Of a stretch of DNA of 64,000 nt, positions 38,697-48,530 are shown one piece after another (position 1 is the first letter of the stretch; the number at the start of each line of letters is the position of its first letter). Under the pieces are notes generated by a model. That model had not been told where the DNA came from, ran no database searches, and was given only the letters and a program-made list of their open reading frames with translations. This DNA is from RI-231 sp041394905 (GTDB lineage: Bacteria > Acidobacteriota > Terriglobia > Bryobacterales > UBA6623). The stretch is taken from NCBI GenBank assembly GCA_041394905.1, contig JAWKHJ010000003.1, forward strand, positions 372,001 through 436,000, in the 5' to 3' direction. The position numbers and the translations under genes were made by a program.

Positions 38697-39631
38697 CTAG
38701 CTGTCGTGCGGCTTGAGCACGTCCACCAGCTCTTGGACCGCATCTGCGCTCTTCTTCGCCGCCGTCTCGCTGTCGTCGAGCTTCAGCTCGTAGATCTTCT
38801 CGAGACCCTTGTCGCCCAGCTTGCACGGCACGCCCACGTAGAGCCCGTCCACACCGTACTCGCCTTCGAGGTACGCCGCGCACGGCAGCACCTTCTTCTT
38901 GTCCTTCAAGATCGACTCGACCATCTCCACGGTCGACGCCGCCGGCGCATAGAACGCCGACCCGGTCTTGAGCAGCGCCACGATCTCTGCACCGCCCTTG
39001 CGCGCACGGTCCACGATCTTGTCGATCGTCTCCTGGTCGAGCAAGTCGCTGATCGGGATGCCGGCCACCGAGCTGTAGCGCACCAGCGGCACCATCGTGT
39101 CGCCGTGTCCGCCCAGCACGAACGCCGTCACGTTCTCGACCGACACGTCGCAAGCCTCGGCGAGGAACGCCCGGAAGCGAGCCGTATCCAGCACGCCGGC
39201 CATGCCGATCACGCGGTTCTTCGAGAACCCCGAAACGGCCTTCGCCACGTGGCACATCGCGTCCAGCGGGTTCGCCACCACGATGATGATCGCGTTCGGC
39301 GAGTACTTCGCCGCTCTGCTCGATGCAGCTCTTGACGATCTCGTAGTTCTTCATCAGAAGATCGTCGCGGCTCATGCCGGGCTTGCGCGGGAAGCCGGCG
39401 GTTTGGATGATGATGTCCGAGTTGGCCGTGTCGGCGTAGTCGTTGGTGCCGATGACCTTCACGTCCTGGCCGCCCACGGGGCAGGCTTCGAGGATGTCGA
39501 GGCCCTTGCCCTGCGGCACGCCTTCCACGATGTCGACCAGGACGACATCGCAAAGCTCCTTGTCCGCGAGGTAGAGTGTACAGGTTGGTGCCGACGTTGC
39601 CGGCGCCGATGACGGTTACTTTTTTGCGCAT
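38697..39631 (-). CDS. mdh: Malate dehydrogenase (frameshifted)
   Basis: NAD-dependent malate dehydrogenase of the LDH-like type; oxidises malate to oxaloacetate in the TCA cycle. The start KKVTVIGAGNVGTN holds the GxGxxG nucleotide site; after a shift near 39590 come PQGKGLDILEACPV and IIIQTAGFPRKPGMSRDDL. After a shift near 39315 come VVANPLDAMCHVAK, VIGMAGVLDTARFRAFLA and the catalytic VLGGHGDTMVPL (His). Length is about 310 aa, normal for the family. It lies 33 bases after icd on the same strand. A housekeeping gene with two indels argues for sequence error. Confidence 0.88.
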
Positions 39632-39664
39632 GATTCTTGTCCCTTGTCCCCTGTCCCTTACCCC

Positions 39665-40905
39665 TTACATGTTGGCGATGATCGCGTCGGCGAACTCGCT
39701 GGTGCCGACCTTCGTCGCGCCTTCCATCTGGCGCTCGAGGTCATAGGTCACCGTCTTCTTCGCGATCGCGCCGGCGAGGCCCTTCTCGATGGCCACGGCG
39801 ACTTCCTTCCAGCCCATGAACTGAACATCATCACGCCGGAGAGGATGACGCTCGACGGGTTGGATGACGTTCTTGTCGGCGTACTTGGGCGCGGCGCCGT
39901 GGGTGGCTTGAAGATGGCGTATTCGTCGCCGACATTGGCGCTTCGGGCGCGAGGCCCAGGCCGCCGACTCAGCGCGGCGCAGGCGTCGGATAGGTAGTCG
40001 CCGTTGAGGTTCGTGGTCGCGACCACGTCGTACTCGTCGGGCCGCAGCAGAACCTGCTGGAACATGGCGTCGGCGATACGGTCCTTGACGAGGATCTTGC
40101 CTTCGGCCGAGGCGCCGTTCCAGGTTTCCTCTTCGGTAACGCAGTGGTCACGGAACTCCTGCGTGGCCACTTCGTAGCCCCAGTCGCGGAAGGCGCCTTC
40201 GGTGAACTTCTGGATGTTGCCCTTGTGCACCAGCGCGACAGACTTGCGGCCGTTGTCGATGGCGTACTGGATGGCGGCGCGCACCAACCGCTTGGAACCG
40301 GTGACGGAGATCGGCTTGATGCCCACGCCGGAGTCGGCGAGGATGCTCTTGCCCATCTCGTTGTTCAAGAAGTCGATCACCTTCTTCGCTTCCGGCGTGC
40401 CTTCCTTCCACTCGATACCGGCGTAAACGTCCTCGGTATTCTCGCGGAAGATGACGACGTCGAGCTTGCCCGGATCCTTCACGGGCGAGGGGACGCCGGG
40501 GTACCACTTCACAGGGCGGATGCAGCTATAGAGGGTGAGCAACTGGCGCAGCGCCACGTTCAAGCTGCGGATACCGCCGCCAACGGGAGTGGTCAGAGGC
40601 CCTTTGATGGCGACGTGGAATTCCTTGATCGCTTCGAGCGTGTCCTCGGGCAGCCAGGAGCCGAACTTGTCGAAGGCCTTCTCGCCGGCGTAGATCTCGT
40701 ACCAGACGACGCGCTTGGAGCCGCCGTAGCACTTCTCGACCGCGGCGTCGAAGACCTTGCGGGAAGCTTTCCAGATGTCTCGACCGGTGCCGTCTCCCTC
40801 GATAAAGGGCAGGATCGGGTTGTCGGGGATGATGAACTTTCCGCCTTCGACACGGACGGGCGCGCCGTCGGCCGGCACGGGATTCTGGTTGTAGGCTTTC
40901 GACAT
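39665..40905 (-). CDS. icd: Isocitrate dehydrogenase, NADP-type (frameshifted near 3' end)
   Basis: Oxidative decarboxylation of isocitrate to 2-oxoglutarate. The first ~310 residues are continuous: NPILPFIEGDGTGRDIW, the substrate-loop GGGIRSLNVALRQ (with the phosphorylatable Ser of bacterial Icd), IFRENTEDVYAGIEW, LVHKGNIQKFTEGAFRDWGY and ATTNLNGDYLSDACAA. Shifts near 39965-39880 and 39815 scramble the NADP loop, after which PSSVILSGVMMF and the end DAIIANM can be read. Corrected length is about 413 aa, close to E. coli Icd (416). Likely co-transcribed with mdh. Confidence 0.92.
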
Positions 40906-41165
40906 GGTTCCTCTGGCTAAAGGGCGGAGCGGTTCGGCGGCGATGCGGTGGAACGCTGCGCGCGAGGCCGAAGGGAACTCCTGGGAAGGCCTGCGGGACG
41001 TGACGTCTCGCAGGCCTCAGGCCATTGTAACAGAACGGGTTAGGAGGGGCGGAGAGCTGCGAGCCCGCGGACCTGACGCCTGTAGGGGCCGCGATTAGGA
41101 AGACTCGTGACCGGCCCTCTCTTGATTTTCTTGAAGTTGGGTGGGGTTTGGGATAGGATCGCGCC

Positions 41166-42578
41166 ATGGCGCTTGCTCAGATCCATGTACTCGATCCTGG
41201 GGCAGTCAAATATGGCGACTGCATTCTGTGCAATGTCGGCGGCAAGTGGATTTTGGTGGATGCGGCGCAGTCGTCGAGCGACAGGCCGTCGACGTCGACC
41301 GTGCTGGGCGAGCAGGTGGCGCATCGGCCGTTGCAGGAGCAGATCGCGAGCATCGTCGGCGGGATGCATGTCGACTTGCTGATTCTGACGCACTGCCACT
41401 CCGACCATTTGGGCTGCTTGCCGGAGCTGATCGCCGACCACGGGTTGACGTTCGATTGGGCGCTGACGGCGGACCGCAAATTGGGCTTCGGACTGGCCGC
41501 GGACGACGACTTGCCCCCGCCCGATGCGATGTCGGACGCCCAGAAGCTGACCTTGGCGTTACGGGAAGAGCCGCTGCTCGATGCAAGCGACGGAGAGATC
41601 CTGGCCTTCATCGCCGACGCGGCCGGAGAGTACGAGCGCTATCGCGTGCTGGACCAAACGCTCGCGGACCGGCTGGGGACGCAGCACGTCATCTATCGCG
41701 GACCGACGGAAGCCGAATCGCCCGGTTTGGAGGCCTTGCTGGCCGAGTTTGCTGATTCGGCGTTGCGGGTGTTGGGGCCTTCGCAGGAGCAGTTGCTTTT
41801 CTGCGCAGCGTCGCTGGCGACGGACGCGGCGGGCGTGCCGGATGCGGTGGCCGACGCGGACGGCGATCTGGTCGCCGCCTACCGAGCGCTCACCCGCGTA
41901 CCGCTCGCCGATGTGGAGGCCGATGACGTGGACGGCCGCAACGGAGCGGCGGTGAACTCGCAGAGCATCGTCTTTGCGCTCGGGGCGGACAACAAGAACT
42001 TCCTCTTCACCGGCGACATGCAGTTCGCCCGCAGCTCACTGGGTGCAGACGTGAATGCGGAGATGGCTGAGTTGCTGCACATGGTCGCGAACAACGAACC
42101 CTATTACTTCGCCAAGCTCTCGCACCATGGGGCCACCAATGGGCAGAACGAGGACCTGATGCGCAGTTGGGGCGCGCGGCGTATGGTGATCTCGACCGGG
42201 TCGCGCAGCGGACAGCACCCGACTTCGGCCACTTTGAAGGCCCTCGAGAATCTACGTCCGACGTTCCAGTGGGCCCGCACGGATATCAACGGTATCTGCA
42301 CCTACGAGCTGAGCGACGCTGGGCGGTCGAAGCTGACGGTGGAGCGCAACGGGCTCAACGACACGACGTTGCCGTCCGACCGCGCGGATGGGCCGGCGCC
42401 GCAGGAGAGCGCCGCGCCTGCCGTCGCGGCCAGGGTCGAACGCGCGAGCGAGGACGAGGTGGAAGTGATCGTGCGGCTGCCCTACCGCCGCGGGCGCGTG
42501 ACGGTGACGGTCGAGGTGGAGCCCGGGGCGGACGCGACGACGCGCGTGAGTGGAGGGCCCGAGTCCCCTCTCGACTGA
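41166..42578 (+). CDS. ComEC-like metallo-beta-lactamase-fold hydrolase
   Basis: 470 aa, no signal peptide. The metal motif is HCHSDHLG (residues 76-83); later fold motifs are FLFTGDMQF, KLSHHGATNGQNEDLM and ISTGSRSGQHPT, in the order seen in the soluble MBL domain of ComEC/Rec2. A long insert (~110-260) is acidic and helical. A C-terminal tail (~405-470) has a short beta-type segment VEVIVRLPYRRGRVTVTVEV, possibly an interaction module. First gene of a compact rightward unit; the gingipain/caspase-like gene begins 34 bases later, or overlaps if GTG 42550 is used. Likely a cytosolic nuclease or phosphodiesterase; the substrate is unknown. Confidence 0.85.
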   Translation: MALAQIHVLDPGAVKYGDCILCNVGGKWILVDAAQSSSDRPSTSTVLGEQVAHRPLQEQIASIVGGMHVDLLILTHCHSDHLGCLPELIADHGLTFDWALTADRKLGFGLAADDDLPPPDAMSDAQKLTLALREEPLLDASDGEILAFIADAAGEYERYRVLDQTLADRLGTQHVIYRGPTEAESPGLEALLAEFADSALRVLGPSQEQLLFCAASLATDAAGVPDAVADADGDLVAAYRALTRVPLADVEADDVDGRNGAAVNSQSIVFALGADNKNFLFTGDMQFARSSLGADVNAEMAELLHMVANNEPYYFAKLSHHGATNGQNEDLMRSWGARRMVISTGSRSGQHPTSATLKALENLRPTFQWARTDINGICTYELSDAGRSKLTVERNGLNDTTLPSDRADGPAPQESAAPAVAARVERASEDEVEVIVRLPYRRGRVTVTVEVEPGADATTRVSGGPESPLD

Positions 42579-42612
42579 GCCCGCTCCGAGTCGTCTCGGC
42601 GGCGGGCGAGAC

Positions 42613-43667
42613 TTGCCCAGACTTCTGTTTGTGACCGATCCGGAAGAGCTGGCTGCAGCGGTCGGCCGGGAGGCGGCGCTGCATGCGCGCAGCCTAGTCC
42701 GCGCGGCAGGACAGCCGTTCGTGGAGGCTTCGGGGGTGGATCTGCTCAGGCTGACGCGGGCGACGCTGACCGCGGATGCGGATGTGGCCGGCGTAGTTCT
42801 GCTGGGCGGCTACCGCGTGGTTCCTCGCAGCGCGTGAAGGCGCTTCCGCCAAAGCTCGCGGACTTGCGGTTGGCGGAGCTCGACGGCTTTTGGGTTTGGA
42901 GCGACGAGGCGTACGGACGTCGTGAGGGTGCGCTGCGCGCCGAAGTGCCGGTGTCGCGGATCCCCGACGGCGGCTCGGCGGCGCTGCTCTACCGCATGCT
43001 GGGACACGGCGGAGTCGTGGCGCCACAGGCGTCGGCGGGCGTGCGTAACCTTGCGCGGCCCTTCGCTGAGGAGGTGTTCGCACTGCTACCCAATGGCCGC
43101 ACGATCCACGTGAGCGCGCCGCTGCCGGGAGGCGAATTGCCGCCATTTCAATTAAACGCCGACCTGCTTTACGTGATGTTGCATGGCAACTACCGCGACT
43201 TGACGACGTTCACGGGCGAGGACTTGGAGACAGGGGAATCGCCGCTTGCGGTTTCGATTGAAGACCTGCCCAAGCCCGGACCTTCGGTGGTCTTCGCAGG
43301 GTGCTGCTGGGGAGCGCTGACGGTGGGCGAGCGTGCAGTCGAAGGCGTGGATGGCCCATTGCTGACGCCGCTGACGGCGGACAGCTCGATCGCGCTGCGC
43401 TGCTTGGAGAATGGGGCGAATGCTTTCGTGGGTTGCACGGGCGCGCACTACTCGCCCGACTGGCCAGACCTGGACAACTACGGCGGGCCGATGCACCGCT
43501 ACTTCTGGAACGAGATCGTAAGCGGCAGTGCACCGGCGCGGGCGTTGCACCAAGCGAAGAGGCGCTACGAAAGCGGGATCCCCCACAACCCGGACGCGAG
43601 CCGCACGGAAGAGGCGCTGGAGCACAAGATCCTGCAGCAGTTCACATGCTTGGGATTGGGGTGGTAG
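42613..43667 (+). CDS. Gingipain/caspase-fold cysteine protease (C25-like, one frameshift)
   Basis: About 350 aa once a single base is restored near 42828, where GGYRVVPS should continue into QRVKALPPKL; as read the first frame stops at 42837. TTG 42613 gives a start at LPRLLFVTDPEE; GTG 42550 is possible. C25/caspase features: an N-terminal alpha/beta unit ending GVVLLGGYRVVP, FWVWSDEAYG, PVSRIPDGGSAAL, the catalytic-type His in YVMLHGNYRD (codon 43183-43185) and Cys in FAGCCWGAL (43302-43307) 40 residues later, then NAFVGCTGAHYSP and ARALHQAKRRYE. No signal peptide, so probably an intracellular protease. Substrate and regulation are unknown. Confidence 0.75.
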
Positions 43668-43705
43668 AAGAGGCGGCGAGTATAATCAGGGCGGGCGCGA
43701 GAGCT

Positions 43706-44038
43706 ATGAAGAAAGCTGAGCTCAAAAAGATTCTGAAGCAGCAACTGCCTGGCTACGAAGTGGTCGAGGAATTGCCGGCGACCGCAGGCGCGGAAGCGCC
43801 TGCAGCGCCAGCATCGCAGCCAACGGCGGGAGACCTACAAACAGATTCCGCGCGCCAAGACCGCATCGAGGACCTACGCAAACGCTTCCTGGGTAAAGAT
43901 TCGGCTTCGGCCCCAAAACCGGCGGACTCGGGAGCGGAGCCGGAGACGACGACGGTACTCGTGAAGCCGATTGGGAAGGACGCGCCGCCCAAAGCCGTCA
44001 TCATCGAAAAAGGCCGCATCGTGGCCCGCCAGGGCTGA
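43706..44038 (+). CDS. Small charged protein of the MBL/caspase-like cluster
   Basis: 110 aa from ATG 43706. The N-terminus MKKAELKKILKQQLPGYEV is helical, followed by an Ala/Pro-rich linker, a short amphipathic segment RIEDLRKRFLGKD, a second linker and a basic C-terminus KAVIIEKGRIVARQG. This looks like a disordered adaptor or inhibitor with three short binding segments rather than an enzyme. A perfect TATAAT at 43681-43686 lies 20 bases before it, so it may also have its own promoter. Its TGA is separated from the next ATG by one base. No family recognised. Confidence 0.65.
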   Translation: MKKAELKKILKQQLPGYEVVEELPATAGAEAPAAPASQPTAGDLQTDSARQDRIEDLRKRFLGKDSASAPKPADSGAEPETTTVLVKPIGKDAPPKAVIIEKGRIVARQG

Positions 44039-44039
44039 A

Positions 44040-44396
44040 ATGCGTTGGACGCCGTGGGCGGCGATGCTGGCGCTTGTGCTGGCGGCTGCGGCCCGGGCCA
44101 AGCCAGAGACCGCTGGCTTTCGTCTGATCGAGAAACACTGTTTGGCCTGCCATGGCGAGAAGCGCATGGGCGGGCTGGATTTGCGTACGCGCGACGGGGC
44201 GCTCGCGGGAGGTCGGCGCGGGCCAGCGTTGGTTCCCGGAAAGGCGGAAGAGAGCCTGATCTATACGGCCTCGCAGCACAAGGGCGATCTGGCCATGCCG
44301 CCGAGCCGGGGGCCGCTCGAAGGGGACGAGCTCGAGCTGTTGCGGACGTGGATCGAGGCGGGCGCACCGTGGCCCGATGGGGAAACCCCGCAGTAG
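44040..44396 (+). CDS. Exported mono-haem cytochrome c (PSCyt1 type)
   Basis: 118 aa. Signal peptide residues 1-19 (MLALVLAAAARA), then FRLIEKHCLACHGEKRMGG with the haem site CLACH and the family signature GLDLRTRDGALAGGRRGPAL, followed by the Met ligand segment DLAMPPSRG and the ending LRTWIEAGAPWP. It is a single PSCyt1 domain, the same module repeated in the large cytochrome at 11344-14280, here alone. It follows the small charged protein almost without a gap. Its coupling to putative cytosolic MBL and protease genes is unusual; it may be a bystander. Confidence 0.85.
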   Translation: MRWTPWAAMLALVLAAAARAKPETAGFRLIEKHCLACHGEKRMGGLDLRTRDGALAGGRRGPALVPGKAEESLIYTASQHKGDLAMPPSRGPLEGDELELLRTWIEAGAPWPDGETPQ

Positions 44397-44399
44397 AGT

Positions 44400-46805
44400 C
44401 TAGTCGTGCCGCAATGCCGTGGCCGGGTCGACTCTTGCGGCGCGCCGGGCCGGCAACCACGCAGATGCCAGGGCGACAAGGGCGAGCAGCGCAGTGACGG
44501 CGGCGTAAACGGTCGGCTCCGTGGGCGCGACATCGTACAAAAAGGTCTGAATCCAGCGACTCAGCGTCCAAGCCAGCAGCAGCCCTGCCGCCGCTCCGAT
44601 GGCCCACAGACGCGCGGCGTCGCTCAGCACCAAGCGTTGGATGTCCGCCCAGGTGGCGCCGACGGCCAAACGTAGCGCCAATTCACCTCGGCGTAGCTCG
44701 ATCATGAACGCCAAAACGCCATAGAGTCCCAGGGCCGCAAGCAGAGACGCAGCCGCCGCAAATCCCGTGAGCAACGAGGACTGGAAGCGCGCCTGGCCGG
44801 CGGCATCGGAGACGAGCGCGCGCATGGGCTCGACGTCGAACAAGGGCATGTTCGCGTCGAGACTGGACACGGCTTCACGAATCGCGGGGACGGCGAGTTC
44901 GGGATCGCCGGAGGTGCGCACGGCGAAGCTGGCTACGCCCCAACCCCAGTAGGCGTAATGCACGTAGATCCCCGGCCCGGCGAAAGCTTCGAGGTTGCTC
45001 TGGCGGACGTCGTCCGCCACGCCGACGATGCGCAGGGCGCTGCCGCCGGAACCAATGCGAATTTGCTTACCTACGGCGGTCTCGTTGGGCCACAAGGCGC
45101 GGGCGGCGGCGTGGGTGAGGATGACTTGTGCTACGTCTGAGCCGGGCGCGAGGTCGCGGAACGGCTCGCCTTCGAGGATGGGGATGTGCAGAGTCTCAAA
45201 GAAGCCGGGACTGACGACGCGCCAGTAGGTTTGCAGCGTCGCGCCGGGGTCGAGCGCGCTGGCTTCGGGCGAGCTGATATTGATGGAGGTGTTGCCGCTG
45301 GAGAGCGGCAGTCCGCTGGAGAGTCCGGCCGAGACGACGCCGGGGGCCTGGCGGATACGCTCGAGCGCTTGCTGGAAGAAGGCCGTCCAACGCTCTTGTG
45401 ACGGGAGGGCCTCGCGCGAAGCGGCGACCGTGGCGGTCATCACGCCGTCGGGCTGGAAGCCGAGAGGCGCGTGTTCGAGGCGGCGCAGGCTCTCGATGAG
45501 CAAACCGGCGCCGACCAGCAGAGCGAGCGAGACGGCGAGTTGGGCCACCGCCAGCACGCGACGAAAGCGCTGCGTCGAGCGGCCGGCGGACGCGGTCCGG
45601 CCGCTCTCGCGTAACGAGTCGGCCACTTTGACCCCGGAGATGCGCATCGCTGGAGCTAACCCAGTGAGCAAGGCGACGGCGACGATGAGCGCCGCAGCGA
45701 AGGCCAGGGCGCGCAGATCGACGCGCGCCAACTCAGCCAGCGGCGCCATGTCCGCAGCGACGGCGGCGGCGGCCACCACGAACCACACGGCGAGCAGCGC
45801 GCCCACGCCCGCGCCGGCGGCGGCGAGGGCGAGCGTCTCGGCAAAGGCTTGCCGCAGCAAGCGCGCCCGGCTTGCGCCAAGGGCGGTTTGGACGACCATT
45901 TCCTTGCGCCGACGGTCGGCGCGCGCCAGCAGAAGGCCCGCGACGTTGAAGCAGGCGATGAGCAACACCAGCAGAACGGCGCCGAAGATCATCGTGAGGC
46001 CGGATTCGACGCTTTCGGGCACGAGCGCGCTCCGCAAGCTGTCAGCGCGCGCGCTCCAGCCGGCGTTCTTGTCCGGGTAGTCGCGCGCCCCGGCGGCGGC
46101 GATGCTCTCAAGCTCGGCCTGCGCTTGGGGCAACGTCGCGCCGGGATGGATCTTGCCGTAGACGTCGAGCTCGCGGTTGTCGCGGTTGCCGGGGCTGTAG
46201 ACGAGGTTTTGGGTGCGCCAGAGGTCGGCGCCGTGCGGGAAGCGGAAACCGGGTGGGACGACGCCGACGACTTTGCAGCGTAGGCCGTTGATTTCGACGT
46301 CCTGACCGAGGGCGCCCTCGGGCGAGCCGAAGCGGTCGCGCGCGAGTTGGTAGGAGAGCACGGCCGTACGCGGGGCGCCGGGGGCGTCCTCTTCAGGTGT
46401 GAACCAACGGCCCCAACGAGGCTCGATGCCGAGCATCGTCCCGAAGCCTTGCGTGACGGTGGCCACGCGGACGCGCGCCGGCTGGGCTTGGCCGGTGAGC
46501 GTTTCGCTGCGCAGCTCCATCGCGGCCACGTCAAAGGTGCGCGCCTGCTCTTTCCAATCCAGGAAGTCGCTGGCGGAAGTGGAGAAGAACTGGATGTTGC
46601 GGCCAGGGTTGGTGGAGTAAATGCGGACGAGGCGTTCGGAGTCGGCGAACGGCAGGTCGCGCAGCGCGACGGCGTCCATCAGGCTGAACACCGCAACGGA
46701 AGCGCCGATGCCGAGACCGAGGATGGCGACGACGGTGGCGGAAAAACGCCACTGCTGAGCAAGCCGCCGGAGGGCCAAGTTTAGGTCGTAGAGAAAGCTG
46801 CTCAT
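44400..46805 (-). CDS. ADOP-type ABC transporter permease (MacB/FtsX-like)
   Basis: About 801 aa from ATG 46805 (46823 possible). N-terminal helix RFSATVVAILGLGIGASVAVF, a MacB periplasmic core (~50-240), three helices near 275-400, a second periplasmic core (~430-660) and a final three-helix FtsX domain. This duplicated layout is that of acidobacterial duplicated orphan permeases. No ATPase gene is adjacent, as is usual for them. Substrate unknown; family roles include export of antibiotics or peptides and mechanotransmission. Intact, and convergent with the small cytochrome gene four bases away. Confidence 0.9.
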   Translation of the reverse strand: MSSFLYDLNLALRRLAQQWRFSATVVAILGLGIGASVAVFSLMDAVALRDLPFADSERLVRIYSTNPGRNIQFFSTSASDFLDWKEQARTFDVAAMELRSETLTGQAQPARVRVATVTQGFGTMLGIEPRWGRWFTPEEDAPGAPRTAVLSYQLARDRFGSPEGALGQDVEINGLRCKVVGVVPPGFRFPHGADLWRTQNLVYSPGNRDNRELDVYGKIHPGATLPQAQAELESIAAAGARDYPDKNAGWSARADSLRSALVPESVESGLTMIFGAVLLVLLIACFNVAGLLLARADRRRKEMVVQTALGASRARLLRQAFAETLALAAAGAGVGALLAVWFVVAAAAVAADMAPLAELARVDLRALAFAAALIVAVALLTGLAPAMRISGVKVADSLRESGRTASAGRSTQRFRRVLAVAQLAVSLALLVGAGLLIESLRRLEHAPLGFQPDGVMTATVAASREALPSQERWTAFFQQALERIRQAPGVVSAGLSSGLPLSSGNTSINISSPEASALDPGATLQTYWRVVSPGFFETLHIPILEGEPFRDLAPGSDVAQVILTHAAARALWPNETAVGKQIRIGSGGSALRIVGVADDVRQSNLEAFAGPGIYVHYAYWGWGVASFAVRTSGDPELAVPAIREAVSSLDANMPLFDVEPMRALVSDAAGQARFQSSLLTGFAAAASLLAALGLYGVLAFMIELRRGELALRLAVGATWADIQRLVLSDAARLWAIGAAAGLLLAWTLSRWIQTFLYDVAPTEPTVYAAVTALLALVALASAWLPARRAARVDPATALRHD

Positions 46806-46956
46806 CGCCACGTAGGAGGACAAGCATGCCGGGGGCCACTCGTGGAAGCGAGTCTACGAGTGCAAAACGCAAGGCTTCGCGCGCCAGGGACGGAACGGGT
46901 GAGTCCCGCTAATGGAACGGACGAATTCGCTAGCATTGCCTGTGCGAGAAAACTTG

Positions 46957-48429
46957 ATGAGAATCCTGCTTCTGTTTTTGCTGGCTTCGGCCGCGTTTGC
47001 CGAGACGCCGAACATCGTCGTGCTGCTGGCCGACGATTTGGGATATGGCGACCTACATGTCTACAATGCCGCGTCGAAGATCAAGACGCCGAATCTGGAC
47101 CGGCTGGCGGGCGAGGGGACGCGCTTCACCAACGCCCACACGCCCGCGTCGGTCTGCACGCCAACGCGTTATGGGCTGCTGACCGGGCGCTACCCCTGGC
47201 GATCACGGTTGAAGAGTGGAGTGCTGCGCGATTCCGATCCGCCGCTGATCGAGGCCGGGAGGCTGACGCTGCCGGAGATGCTGAAGCGCAAAGGCTATGA
47301 GACGGCGGCGATCGGCAAGTGGCATCTGGGCAAGACGTTCGTCCTGCTGGATGAGTCGAAGCCGGTTTCAGCCGAAAACATCGACTGGTCGAAGCCGGAG
47401 GTCGACGGGCCGCTCGATCATGGGTTTACGTACTACTTTGGGTTGGCGAAGCCGGGATGGGCGTTTCTGGAAGGGCGCAGGCCGTTGGCGCGTCCGTCGC
47501 TCGCGTTCGATGTGACGAACTTGCCGGCGTTCTTGATGGGGCCGAACAACCAGAAGGGTTGGAAGTCGCCGGGGTTCGAGTTTGATCGCATGCTGCCGAG
47601 GTTCACCGAGGAGGCGGTCGGCTTCATCGATCGCAGTGCGGCCGCCGGCAAACCGTTCTTTCTGTATTGGACGCCGATTACGCCGCATCGGCCAGTTACG
47701 CCGAGTGAGGACTTCATCGGGAAATCGGCGGCGGGCGTCTACGGCGACTTCGTGGTGCAGCTCGATTGGGCGGTTGGGGAGATTCTGGCGGCGATCGAGC
47801 GCAACGGCGCGACCAAGGACACGTTGGTGATCCTTTCCAGCGATAACGGACCTGAAATTGACGCTTACCGCCGCGTACTCGAGTACGAGCACTACTCGAT
47901 GGGCGATTGGCGCGGCGTGAAGCGCGACAACTGGGAAGGAGGCCACCGCGTAGCCTTTCTGGCGCGCTGGCCTGGGCGCTACCCCTCGGACAGGACAAAC
48001 GACGAGACGGTCTGCCAGACTGACCTCTTCGCGACTACGGCGAGCATCGTGGGCTACGACTTGCCCAATGCCGCGGCCGAGGACAGCTATGACATCCTGC
48101 CCGCGCTCGAAGGCAAACGACTGTCGAAACCGATTCGCGAGGCGACCGTGCATCAAGCCATGGACGGACATTTGGCGATCCGGCAGGGCGACTGGGTGCT
48201 GATCGATTGGAAGACGGGCGATTCGAATCGCGGCGGGAACGGAGAGCCGGAGTGGTTCAAGCGAGAGCGTGGCGTCGTGGCCGAGCCGGGCGATGTGGTG
48301 CTCTACAACCTGCGCGACGACCCCCAGGAGACGCGCAACCGCGTCGCCGAAGAACCGCAAACGGTCGGACGGTTGAAGGCGTTGCTCGACCAGTACCGCG
48401 CCGAAGGCAGGAGCGTGGCGCGGCGCTAG
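46957..48429 (+). CDS. Secreted arylsulfatase
   Basis: About 490 aa from ATG 46957, which gives the signal peptide RILLLFLLASAAFA; an upstream ATG (46912) would bury it. Type I sulfatase with NIVVLLADDLGYGD at the start, the formylglycine motif CTPTRYGLLTGR (Cys to be converted), GYETAAIGKWHLG, and later DNGPEIDAYR and DWRGVKRDNWEGGHR. All metal and sulfate ligands appear present. Likely an exported enzyme that removes sulfate from aryl or carbohydrate esters. Unlike the sulfatase at 22336 it is intact. Confidence 0.92.
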   Translation: MRILLLFLLASAAFAETPNIVVLLADDLGYGDLHVYNAASKIKTPNLDRLAGEGTRFTNAHTPASVCTPTRYGLLTGRYPWRSRLKSGVLRDSDPPLIEAGRLTLPEMLKRKGYETAAIGKWHLGKTFVLLDESKPVSAENIDWSKPEVDGPLDHGFTYYFGLAKPGWAFLEGRRPLARPSLAFDVTNLPAFLMGPNNQKGWKSPGFEFDRMLPRFTEEAVGFIDRSAAAGKPFFLYWTPITPHRPVTPSEDFIGKSAAGVYGDFVVQLDWAVGEILAAIERNGATKDTLVILSSDNGPEIDAYRRVLEYEHYSMGDWRGVKRDNWEGGHRVAFLARWPGRYPSDRTNDETVCQTDLFATTASIVGYDLPNAAAEDSYDILPALEGKRLSKPIREATVHQAMDGHLAIRQGDWVLIDWKTGDSNRGGNGEPEWFKRERGVVAEPGDVVLYNLRDDPQETRNRVAEEPQTVGRLKALLDQYRAEGRSVARR

Positions 48430-48530
48430 ACGAAGGACCGCATGTCGGGAGCACGGGCGGAATTCCGCTTGCTCTGTTAGGGGGCGCTTTGTTCGCGCCC
48501 CCTGGACTGGCTCCAGGAGGGAGCCCCAAC

